Positions 1 to 9,055 of a stretch of 64,000 nt of DNA are shown here, in pieces. Below the pieces are notes generated by a model that saw only the letters and a list, made by a program, of their open reading frames with translations, had not been told where the DNA came from and made no database searches. The stretch is from Gracilariopsis chorda (taxonomy: Eukaryota; Rhodophyta; Florideophyceae; Gracilariales; Gracilariaceae), in contig NBIV01000011.1 in the NCBI GenBank assembly GCA_003194525.1, forward strand, positions 248,001 to 312,000, given 5' to 3'. Both the position numbers and the translations under genes were made by a program. The stretch's first letter is position 1. Every line of letters begins with the position of its first letter.

Positions 1-28
1 ACCGCCGGGAGCACTGCCGTCGTCATCG

Positions 29-283
29 TCACCGTCGTCGACCTCTAGCGGGATTGTCGTCGGGTACGGTCCAGTGAGCGTGTAGCAGATAAGTGCGCCC
101 CATCCGGTCTCCGAAGTAAAGTGCAGCAAACGTGTTGTCCACTTGTATGATGCTCAGATATTTGGCGATTCGTCGACCGGTGTGCGCCACAGATTTGGCG
201 CTCGGACGGCTGCCACCAGCCGATTTGCATCGCTTTGCAGCCGCTTGGCTGCACGGCGCCGCTTCTGGAGGACGTGGCGCCAC
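29..283 (-). CDS. hypothetical protein, partial
   Basis: This 84-codon minus-strand frame starts about 100 bases from the SRPBCC gene and is read away from it, so the two could share a promoter region. The first half is Ala/Pro/Arg/Ser-rich; the second half is an aromatic-rich block (DNTFAALYFGDRMGRTYL) that looks like real protein. The frame stops at 29-31. A neighbouring frame, however, continues open to the window edge with an acidic run (VDDGDDDD), so a splice or a frameshift near position 60 may join the two. I do not recognise a family. It could also be a chance frame in GC-rich upstream sequence. Confidence 0.35.
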   Translation of the reverse strand: MAPRPPEAAPCSQAAAKRCKSAGGSRPSAKSVAHTGRRIAKYLSIIQVDNTFAALYFGDRMGRTYLLHAHWTVPDDNPARGRRR

Positions 284-383
284 TGCCCCTCATCAATAGC
301 GACCTATCGAGCGACTCTTTCCCCCAGCCCGCGCGTCTCTCCGCCTTGCTCTGCGCCCCCGCGCCTTTCCCGCCTTTCTCGTC

Positions 384-1139
384 ATGAACGCCGTGCAAAA
401 CAGACCTGCAGCCTTCGTTGCTCAACCTTTGCCGACGCTCACCGCCCGTCCAAACCATCCTTCAAGACGCTCGCACCGTCGTCTGCAATATCCATCCCTC
501 CGTCGTCCAACCTCCGCGACGCTCCCCCAAACCCAAGTTCGCGCCCAGAGCAACGCAATCCCATCCGGCAGCCCCTCCTCAAAAGTGCAAGTAACAATCC
601 AAGCGCCCGAATCCAACCGTCGTTTAATATCCGCATGCAACCTCATAAACGCCCCGTTGCAAATCGTCTGGGATTTGCTTTCCGACTATTCCAATCTCTC
701 CACGCACATTCCGAACCTCGTTATCTCCGAGCAAACCAACCACCCTTCAGGCGGAATTCGAGTCATTCAATCCGGCGCTCAGAGAATTCTCGGCTTTCAG
801 TTTCGAGCAAGTTTGACAATGGACATGACAGAGGTCAATCCCACATCCTCCAAATGGCGAGCCATAAACTTTGATCTTGTCACCAGTCGAGATTTTCGAC
901 AATTTGAGGGCGTATGGCGTATGGAAAGAGTAGACTCTACGAGAACCGCTTTGTATTACACCGTATCCATTGTTCCGAAGGGTTTGGTACCCGTCAAGGC
1001 TATTGAATGGCGTATTGCAGAAGATGTCCCCCAAAATATGGACGCTGTGCGTCGCGAGTGTGAACGGAGACGTCGCGTCGCTGTAGCTGCTGGACGACGT
1101 CAACAGCTTGCCAGAGCCAACAAAACACAATCTCAATAA
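384..1139 (+). CDS. SRPBCC (COQ10/START-like) protein, probably plastid-targeted
   Basis: The product is 251 residues. Residues 1 to about 60 contain no acidic residue before Glu76, are rich in Arg/Ser/Pro/Thr and carry a Phe at position 11 (AAFVAQ), which together look like a red-algal plastid transit peptide; VRA-QS at 52-56 is a plausible cleavage site. Residues about 72-220 fit the polyketide-cyclase/COQ10 helix-grip fold: an early INAPLQIVWDLLSDYSNL segment (helix 1), then NLVISEQ, a basic central strand (GGIRVIQSGAQ), a FEGVWRMERV strand and the strand YYTVSIVPKG. Family members bind hydrophobic ligands such as quinones, lipids or pigments; the ligand here cannot be deduced. The C-terminus is an Arg-rich helix. 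No intron is visible. The ATG at 384 is the first one that keeps the transit peptide. It is the only clearly intact gene in the window. Confidence 0.85.
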   Translation: MNAVQNRPAAFVAQPLPTLTARPNHPSRRSHRRLQYPSLRRPTSATLPQTQVRAQSNAIPSGSPSSKVQVTIQAPESNRRLISACNLINAPLQIVWDLLSDYSNLSTHIPNLVISEQTNHPSGGIRVIQSGAQRILGFQFRASLTMDMTEVNPTSSKWRAINFDLVTSRDFRQFEGVWRMERVDSTRTALYYTVSIVPKGLVPVKAIEWRIAEDVPQNMDAVRRECERRRRVAVAAGRRQQLARANKTQSQ

Positions 1140-1963
1140 CACACTCTTCGTCCTTCTCCTTCTCGCCTCCACACAATTCATGTGCTACACACTTTGCGTC
1201 GCAATTCATAATCTGCTTCGCTGTATCGTGTCCATGTCGATAGCATCCCTTGCTTCTCTCCGCCTTGTAATTGTCTTTTCTTTTTGTTCGGTGCCAGTCG
1301 AAAAGCTCTTCTCCGCGCACCGCAGCGTTCATTCATCTCCCCGTTATTATCGCAACATAGCGTCTTTCAGGGGATTGCTACCGCCTCTACGGCAATAAAC
1401 AATTTTCACGGTTAACACATGACCATAGAAGCATCACGCCGCAGCGCGTAAAACAAACCCTTTGAGGCACGCCCCTTCACACAACGTCGACGATCCGCAA
1501 AGAACGATTTATCATCGCCTTTGCTCACACTGGGACAGTGCTGTCAAGTGGGATACTATGACAATTAAAATTAGCCACATTCGTTCGAGACCAGAAGACA
1601 AAGTGACAAAGATTGGTTTCTTTCAAACGGCTCATATGTTTAATCCAGGAACGTTTCGAACCACACTTCTTTCGTCCGATTCCGAGCAAGCCCGCCTGAA
1701 GCTCTATCGTATGTCCAAATCCTGAAATCGTAGTCTAAGATTACAAGCCATCGAGTAATTGCCCCGCCCCCGCATCCCAAACAGTCCAAACAGTTGAACG
1801 TCGAGCACGCAATATCGCTCGTGAGAACTAACCAAGCTTTTCTCCGCAAAGCCGCGTGGTTTTGTGGCAAATCCAACCTCCATCGCAAAATAAATAGAAA
1901 TCCACACTCCCTTTCCGCTGCCAAGCAGAATTCTGACGAAGAAAAACTTACTGCAGGGGGGGT
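1140..1963. other. intergenic, no feature recognised
   Basis: This stretch follows the SRPBCC gene and runs to the DNA transposon. Short open frames exist on both strands but none shows family similarity or a consistent coding pattern. A run of seven G residues at 1956-1962 immediately precedes the transposon end. Confidence 0.5.
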
Positions 1964-1980
1964 CTCATGAATAGCGCACC
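1964..1980 (+). repeat. left terminal inverted repeat of the pogo-type element
   Basis: CTCATGAATAGCGCACC is the exact reverse complement of 3990-4006. Confidence 0.85.
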
Positions 1981-2040
1981 TTTTTTTAGTGCATTGACGA
2001 GATAGCGCACATAAAGGGGGCTTGTCACAGATGTTGCCAC

Positions 2041-3698
2041 GTGTACACGTATATCCCTTTGGCAAGGCAGAACACGCTGGTCATGTTCGGAGAGGTGCAA
2101 GCCGCGATCACACTCAACTCGTCGCACAAATCAGCCATGGACATCACCTCGACAACCCCAAAGCTTCACCGCACACGCTTACCTCTCTCGCAGAAAGCTG
2201 AAGTACTGCGACGTCTCAAACAGGGCGCCAGTCATTCACAGCTACAAAACGATTTCGCTTGCTCGCGAAGGACGATCTGCCAGATCATGGCATAACGTGA
2301 GACCATTGAAAATGCCCTGCACAAACCAAACAACGCATCCCGAAAGTCTTTCCACCTGCCAATATTCCTAAATATTGAACAACGTCTCTATGAGTTTGTT
2401 CACATTGCCCGATCGGCTAAGTTGCCAATCTCTGCAGCCACATCACAATGCAAAGAAATTGATATCAGGGACAGCCTCATCAAATCGGTACAGACTGAAA
2501 AAGAGAAGGAAGAATTGGTTTCTTTCCAAGCTTCAAACAATTGGGTGCTGGGATTTACGAGGCGGCACGCCATGAGGTCTATTCGCCTGCATGGCGAGGC
2601 TGGGAGCGTACCGCTCAGTATCCTCGCAACGGGCATAAGCAGGTTAAGGGAACAACTCAATGATTTTGACGCGGATATTATCTTCAATATGGACGAGACC
2701 GGCCTTTTCTTCAAGCTGGTTTCGAAGAAAACGTACGTCCTGGCAAGTGAAGACCAGAAGCGCTTGCGGGGAGCCAAGGACATGAATGCCAAAGCACGCA
2801 TGTCCGTTTATGTGTGCACGGATTCTACCGGATTACACAAAGTGCGGCTGGCTATCATTGGAGCCGCCAAAAATCCTCGTTGCTTCCGGAAAGGAGAACC
2901 CGCAGTGCCCTACTTCAGTCAGAAGAACGCCTGGTCAGAATTCTGTAACGTATCGGAGATGGTTTCTAGAAGTGTTTATGCCCTATGTGAGAAGATATAC
3001 GTCCAAGAAAGTGGCGCTTGTGATGGACAACTGTGGTCCGCACGCGACAGATGTTCTGGATGTTAATGGTCAGGTTACAATTTTCCCCCCTCCCACCTAA
3101 TTGTACCTCTCTATTTTAGCCCATGGATATGGGCGTGATAGCTACTCTGAAAGCGAAATACAAATCCAAGCTCTTACGGAAGATATTAAGTACTGTAGAG
3201 GACAAGAAGGAGCTACGACAAGCTGCAAAGAATATGAAACCTGGTATGAAAGGCCTGGATGAAGGTCACGATCCGCATATGTTGGATGTCACCGAGCTGC
3301 TTCGCTCTGCATGGGAAAGTGTATCATCAAGAACTGTAGCGAGGTGTTGGACAAAGGCAGACATCTTGCCAAGATGCATGCAAGCTGATCTCGTTGGAGA
3401 GCACGGAAAAAGAGATCGCATAGATCACGCAGCTGGCGATGCTGAAGTGAGAGAACTCTGCACATTGTTGTCTAGTTTGAAGTTGGCTGCCTACCCTGCT
3501 TCTGATGTCGCTACCGATTTGAACGGTTTAGACACTGAAGATGCAGAGTGTGTGAGCAAATGGGTTTCTATTGAAGATGATTTAGAAGTTAAGGAAGCTA
3601 TGGTTAATGACTATCTTGATTCTCTTTACGACGACAGTGGGTCACAAAAAGAGGGAGATGCAGTTAGCGGTGGCGCCTCGAGTGAAGATGATGAATAA
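2041..3698 (+). pseudogene. pogo/Tigger-type transposase, broken
   Basis: A helix-turn-helix of the CENP-B/psq type (LSQKAEVLRRLKQGASHSQL) lies near 2185-2290. A second, CENP-B-box-like binding region spans about 2380-2640 (WVLGFTRRHAMRS). The catalytic core follows, with the first Asp in NMDETG (codon 2692-2694), the second in VMDNCGPH (codon 3026-3028) and the third in PMDMGVIATLK (codon 3126-3128), a DDD triad as in pogo/Tigger. The C-terminal part (RTVARCWTKADILP) matches the usual tail of jerky/Tigger proteins. The reading frame is broken four times: TAA at 2293-2295, a frameshift near 2945-2955, a second near 3085-3100 within the C-rich run, and TAG at 3117-3119 where a Gln is expected (PMD is normally preceded by Q). 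The element cannot supply its own transposase. Confidence 0.85.
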
Positions 3699-3989
3699 GT
3701 CTCATTGCAGAGGGCGCCCCATGTAACGTCCATGGCTGATGTTGGGCGGGCCTTCCACGACTCCGACGAGTACTGTGAGCAGGAAGGTGTTGATGAAGCT
3801 TTGTATTACCTGCGCAAGGCGAAGCGAGTTTTGTATGACGTGTAAAATGAGGGACTCAAGCGGCGTAGGCGTCAGACATTGGTTACGGAACATTTTACGG
3901 CTTCGTAAAGGATCATAATGGATCCCTGTTTAGTGCTCCTTTGATATCGCACATTCGATTTAGCGCGCAATAATGCTGTTTGGCATAGG

Positions 3990-4006
3990 GGTGCGCTATT
4001 CATGAG
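3990..4006 (-). repeat. right terminal inverted repeat of the pogo-type element
   Basis: GGTGCGCTATTCATGAG is the exact reverse complement of 1964-1980. Confidence 0.85.
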
Positions 4007-4499
4007 TATAGACTGTGCTCAAGCTTTGAAATACTATTCCAACAATGCCACTCCGCTTTCCAGAGCATATTTTAAAGACCTTGTGCAGTTTTTTGTAAAC
4101 ATTGCTGCCAAGCAGGCAGCAGAATCTGCTATTCAAGAACAGTCTTCCGAGCGATAGGTTCGTAAAAAACTTCTTGAACCAAAGCAAATGTCCTTCCCTT
4201 AAGCTCTGCACAAATCTTGAGATCCTACATTCTGAATTCATGCCACAAACGAACCTCTCCTCTCATTTTGCAAGACTTTTGCAGGCTTACAAGGAGTAAA
4301 AGATAAATTCTCCCAAAAAGCTTTTCAATATATCTAAAAACAGGTTCTATGTTCGCGCAGTAACACAAAAACGACGGGAAGCATTATTTGACTCTTAAAA
4401 AAGTAATTGAAAAGAGTTATAGTGGGCGGGCCAAGTTCCAGCATGTCATAACTATGCCTATTTTCTCTGCAAACGTACAATCATATTCTCTGTTAATCT
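4007..4499. other. intergenic, no feature recognised
   Basis: AT-rich sequence between the DNA transposon and the structured repeat array. Short frames on both strands show no family similarity. Confidence 0.5.
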
Positions 4500-4847
4500 T
4501 TATGTGGGAAGCACAAGTAAAAACGGCCTTCAGCCGTGACCGAGGCTGCGCGACGCGTTATTTTGTAGCGTTGTTGATTTAGTAGCGTTTGGAGGCTCTC
4601 CGAGCACTTTGCTCGCTTGCGCTCGCAATAGGGCTCGTAGAACATCGGAACACCGTGGCGCCTAGAGTATATGGAGCCGTAAACGTTTATGTTCAGGTTC
4701 CTAAATTGACTGCAGTGCCAGCCAATGAGGGGAAAGCGCAAAACGTTGATTTCCGTAACAGGCTAGCACTGCAGTCATTATGGGAGTACCAGCCAGTAAG
4801 CATCCAGCTTTGCTGCTGCTGTTGCTGCTGAATTTTTTTTATGGTAT

Positions 4848-4922
4848 GGAGGCGTTGCGCCAAATGAGAGTTTTGCATGCGCGTAGAACAGCATACAGAG
4901 CGGTTTTTTGGCGCAACGCCTC
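4848..4922 (+). repeat. hairpin-forming inverted repeat of the unit
   Basis: Arms GGAGGCGTTGCGCCA (4848-4862) and TGGCGCAACGCCTCC (4908-4922) are perfect reverse complements separated by about 45 bases. The same pair occurs in the other units, for example from 5918 and from 6374 (the last with one mismatch in its right arm). Confidence 0.8.
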
Positions 4923-5867
4923 CATTCAGTCAAAAACATCCCCCTCATACGCGTATAAATACTTCTAGTGGACAAGTAGAAGCGGCCTTCGGCCGCGGAC
5001 GATGCTGAGCGTCGCTGAATAGGGGTGCATTTGGGGATCCGCAGGTCGCTTTTGCTCGGGAACGCTTGCAAACGACCTGCAGACTCATGAGGGCCGCGGC
5101 GCCGAGAGTGAATGTAGAAAATAGCTTGCTAACGCTCGCAAACGACCTACAGACCCATGAGGGCCGCAGCGCCGAGAGTGAATATAGATTAGAATAGCAA
5201 TTGAGCGCCCCCGGGATTGTGATTGGTGGGCACTGCAGTTGTGCATGGACAGTACAGTGGATTGTAACTGGCCGGCATTGCCAAAATGACTGCAGTGCTA
5301 ACCACTGTGCAGTGGGATGGGTAGCAATGTTGTAGTGCCAGCAACTGAGCAGCAGTGGCAGTCAACATGCAGCAACAGCCAATAAGATTTGAGCTTTCCT
5401 GCTGCTGCTGCTGCTGCTGAATTATTTGATTGTAAGGGAGGCGTTGCGCGAAAAGCCTTTTCTAGCTGCACTGAAGGGCGCTTGCAAGGAGATTTTTTTG
5501 GAAACGCCTCCCATCAATCAACAACACGCTCAAAAAGACGTGTAAATCATAAATACTTATAGTGAATAGACAAGTTGAAAGGGCCTTCGGCCGTGGGCGG
5601 CGCCGTGCGCCGCGCCGTTTTGTTAGCTTTGTTGATTTAGTAGCATTCGGAGGCTCTCCGAGCACTTTGCTCGCTTGTGCTCTTAATAGCGCTCGTAGAA
5701 CCACGGTGCACCGCGGCGCCTAGAGTATGTGTAGCCATAGGGGTTTGTGTTTAGGTGCTTAAATTGAATTCAGTGCCAGCCAATGATGAGAAAGCGCAAC
5801 ACGTTGTTTTCTGTAGCTGGCTGGCACTGCAGTCATAATGAGAGTGCCAGCCAGTAGGCAGCAGGCT

Positions 5868-5870
<3 letters not shown>

Positions 5871-5900
<30 letters not shown>
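5871..5900 (+). repeat. (CTG)10 microsatellite within the array
   Basis: Ten uninterrupted CTG triplets. The corresponding position holds (CTG)7 at 5399-5419, (CTG)6 at 6339-6356 and an interrupted run at 4812-4830, so the triplet run varies in length between copies of the unit. Confidence 0.9.
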
Positions 5901-6524
5901 AATGCTTTAAATGGTAGGGAGGCGTTGCGCCAAATGGGCGTTTTGCATGCGCAAATGGGGGCGGGCAAAACGATTTTCTGGCGCAACGCCTCCATTCAAT
6001 CAAGAACATCCCCCTCATTCGCGTATAAATCATTATAGTGGAGAGACAAGTGGAAACGGCCTTCGGCCGTGGGCGGCGCTGCGCGCCGCGTTGTTTTTGT
6101 AGCTTTGTGTATTTAGTAGCGTTCGGAGGCTCTCCGAGCACTTTGCTCGCTTGCGCTCGCAATAGCGCTCGTAGAACCACGCGGCGCCTAGAGTATGTAG
6201 AGCCGTAATGGTTTGTGTTTAGGTACCTAAATTGACTGCAGTGCCAGCCAATGATGAGAAAGCGCGACACGTTGCTTTGTGTAACTGGATGGCACTGCAG
6301 TCATTATGGGAGTGCCAGCCAGTAAGCAGGAAGCTTTGCTGCTGCTGCTGCTGCTGAATTTTTTAAATGGTAGGGAGGCGTTGCGCCAAATGGCAGTTTT
6401 GCATGCGCGTAGAGGGGCATACAGGGCGGTTTACTGGCGCAACGGCTCCCGTCAATCAACAACACCCCCCTCATACATGTGTAAATCATTAAGAGTGGGG
6501 TGTTGAGATGTTCCAAATATCGAA

Positions 6525-6986
6525 TTAAATAAGACGAAACCAGATAAAAACAACCAAAATGTTTACTGTGGAACAAATGCTTGCATTTGTGGTGACGCTT
6601 TGCCAGTCGGTGGCCAGCTCCATTTGATCGACATTTCGTATACTATGATCAGTTTTCTGTGAACCAGACTGTCCTTTGCGCCTTCCAGACCCCGCCCTCG
6701 TCGCCCCATTCCAGAGGATTTTCCAGGTAGTTGTGCCGACACCGAAACAAACTACCGCCAGATCGTTTGCCCAGTTCCGACAAACCCCACACCCCAACAA
6801 AATACTTTCTACTTGTGTTGCGATCATCTTCTTGAAGACTCTTCCTGATTGTTCCCATAATGGAGCGCCAGGGCAACGTTTTGCAAGATCCTTTCCCTCA
6901 TGAAAACAGCACTTCGGTCGTTTGCCCAGCATGTGGGTCTGCTCATCCGCACCGAGCAACTCTTGAATTAATTCTGACGCCCACAT
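6525..6986 (-). pseudogene. possible transposase N-terminal fragment, uncertain
   Basis: This minus-strand frame of 153 codons is open but isolated. It has several Cys residues (RPKCCFHEG, KRCPGAP, LGCGVCRNW) and a pattern of a zinc-ribbon-like segment followed by a helix with WA and a GTTTWK turn. The pattern is loosely reminiscent of the N-terminal part of IS1016/Merlin-type transposases. No catalytic DDE part is visible downstream on the same strand, so at most this is a remnant. The similarity is from memory of the family pattern and is weak; an unrelated or spurious frame is equally possible. Confidence 0.25.
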
Positions 6987-9055
6987 AGCTTCGGTGCATT
7001 TTTCGATACTGGAAGCCTTGAAAACCCATTTCGACGACTAGATTGCTCTTTCAAGAACAAATTTTCCGTCTGTACAAAGTGCCGAAATGAGAGATATGGC
7101 TGGCACAAAATCTGTAATCCTTGAAAGTACGGACCACAGATGACTCATTCGACCTTACAAACATGTAAATTTCGTTGCAATCTGTATCGTTCTAGGAGAC
7201 ACAGTGCAACAAGACCAAGGAATTGCTTCACATGCTTAGCACTTTGCTCAAATTCCAGCACAAATAGGGTACTGATGCCCGGTGACAACATTTTTCGTTA
7301 ACTCACAAAAGACTGGGCCATGTAAAATGTTTTATTAATGCCAAAGGACGCTATTGAATTATTTGTTTCAGATTATCACAATCGCTCCTGTTGTGAACCT
7401 GAAATTGTTCGTGCGATATTGAAATATCTCTCCACTGTTTATCTTTGTTACATACATCTATACCACAGTCGATAAGCACAAAAGAAGACATCGTCGAGTG
7501 TCGTTAGTGATTTGCATGGCATACCCAGCACCTGTTTATTTGATGGGCATGGCTGCTCAAGGCCCAAGAAAATCAGTAACACAAGGTTTTGGCCGTTCTT
7601 GCATATCGATTTTTCTGATGCTAATACCCTGCAAGAATGTCCTCAACTTGAGGAAACCGTATTGTCTCATTGTGATGTTTCTTTTCAAGCGCGGGAAGTT
7701 ATGGAGAAGTTGTGCTGTCGCAGTCGCTTGTATCTGGTCATAGAGGGGAAAAAGGCCGACCTTCCGGATATATCCATTTCGACTTTAACTTTGGTTGTCG
7801 ACCGATTTCTGGTACGGTGTCTATTGTTCGCCTCAGACCCTGCATTAGATTTCACTGCGCAAAACCCATTTGATTCTGCGCTACCTAATACTTTTTGTGC
7901 TATTGCGAAGGAATAGCGAGACAGCTGCATTTTTCCATAGTCTGAATCTAGAGATGGACTGCGTATGTTGCCGTTTTAAGATTCTGTTAGAGATAGGGCT
8001 ACACTGTTCGACAGTGACGTGAACAGTGATATTTCGGCCACCCGTATTGATCCGCGAACTATTCAGAGGCGGCTTGAAGGCGTTTGGCATCGAAGGTTGT
8101 TGTTTTGGAGAACCTAGGGTACGTATTGCGCTGCTATATGGTCGTAGATGAGGTTGAAAGACTGCTCTCTCGTCTATCTAATACAAATTTGTTCACAATA
8201 CATCGACCACCAATCAATGAAATGCATGGCCATCTTCATGGGGTGGCTGATATTTTTCGTTAGCGCAAAATCAAGTTTTGAAAGGGTCAGTGGTCGGTGA
8301 CCGAAGTTATATCGTTAGTCCCGCGCCCTTTATGGACAGATTACGTCCTACTCATGGCATCTGGGAACAGATTGCGGATTTGGAAAGTGACAAGTCCAAC
8401 TACCGGAATGCTGCTAGAGGACAATTTCCCAGCGTCCAACGTAACGGAATCCCTCCCTTCCCTCCCCTTTTTTTGTATACCAAGAAGGCCTAGAGTAGGC
8501 AGTGGCAGAGCTGTGGCACACCATGAAACAACCAGAGTAGCCTGGTCTTGGCTTGCGGCCAAAGGGAGGGGGGCAAAGCAGTGTATCGGGAACGAAAACG
8601 AGCCGAAAGTGGCAATAGAGAATCGGAAACGACGAGGTATACCTCACGCTACTATGGCTAGCCACGGGATCGACCCGAATCTAGGTGTGCGGAGTTCTCA
8701 CGAAATTTGCTGTTACTTTACTTTGCGGTTGGCCGCGAGGCCACTTTACTTATAGATCTATGCTGCAGCTAGTCTGCTCTACTGTAATGATTGAAATATC
8801 AAATAAATATATATCCATATTGGAGGTCATGCACCGTGGTACACCACACCTGTAGCAGCCTGCAACGGCAGTTCCACCTTAGAAAGCACCCAATGTGTGG
8901 AGAATTCTTCGCAATACCGAACCATCAAGAGCGCTTCGACTTGCGAAAAACACGCCTCGGAGCACCGAATATAGCGAATACTACACCCTTCAATAGAGGA
9001 AGAGCTCTGCAATGGTGGTTCTTACTCTAGGGCTGATCTTCTGAATTGAGTCCAA
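6987..9055. other. mostly unassigned sequence with short open frames
   Basis: Two plus-strand frames here are longer than the background: 7512-7916 (134 codons) and 8297-8755 (152 codons). The first has a plausible amino-acid composition (SHCDVSFQAREVMEKLC) and may be upstream debris of the gene at 9.1-11.7 kb. The second is rich in Pro/Arg and unconvincing. I recognise no family in either and see no repeat structure. Confidence 0.35.

Larger units (their letters stand above)
1964..4006 (+). mobile_element. pogo/Tigger-type DNA transposon (Tc1/mariner superfamily)
   Basis: The element is about 2.04 kb, bounded by perfect 17-bp inverted repeats, and holds one transposase pseudogene with CENP-B-like DNA-binding and DDE domains. 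Inside each end the core TAGCGCAC recurs as subterminal repeats: at 1972-1979 and 2003-2010 on the left, and as TAGCGCGC at 3961-3968 on the right. No clean TA target duplication abuts the 17-bp repeats. On the right, a CAG-type terminus typical of the group can be read a few bases further out (complement of 4013-4015), so the true ends may lie slightly outside the stated limits. About 300 bases between the transposase stop and the right end hold no gene. Confidence 0.8.
4500..6510 (+). repeat. structured repeat array, four head-to-tail units
   Basis: Each unit contains, in order: a short palindrome GGCCTTCGGCC; a GC-rich segment; a TTTGTAG..ATTTAGTAGCG segment; a run of small palindromes (GGAGGCTCTCC, CGAGCACTTTGCTCG); GGCGCCTAGAGTAT; an inverted repeat with arms ACTGCAGTGCCAGCC and GGCTGGCACTGCAGT; a (CTG)n run; and a second inverted repeat GGAGGCGTTGCGCC / GGCGCAACGCCTCC with a loop of about 45-50 bases. 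The GGAGGCGTTGCGC landmark starts at 4848, 5437, 5918 and 6374, giving spacings of 589, 481 and 456 bases. Unit 2 is preceded by extra, more diverged sequence. No protein is encoded. The family recurs inverted at 24.0-24.8 kb and 31.2-32.0 kb. Confidence 0.85.

Noticed and set aside
143..874. 243-codon plus frame overlapping the SRPBCC gene
   Set aside because: It overlaps the SRPBCC frame, is Arg/Ser-rich with no family pattern, and is explained as a GC-rich shadow.
4500..6510. CRISPR-like array
   Set aside because: Units are about 450-590 bases with internal hairpins and microsatellites, spacing is irregular, there are no short spacers and no cas genes, and the sequence is eukaryotic.
8640..8760. 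Minus-strand tRNA-like segment with GGGTCGATCCC
   Set aside because: The B-box-like motif is palindromic, the A-box match is poor and no T-arm or acceptor stem forms convincingly.
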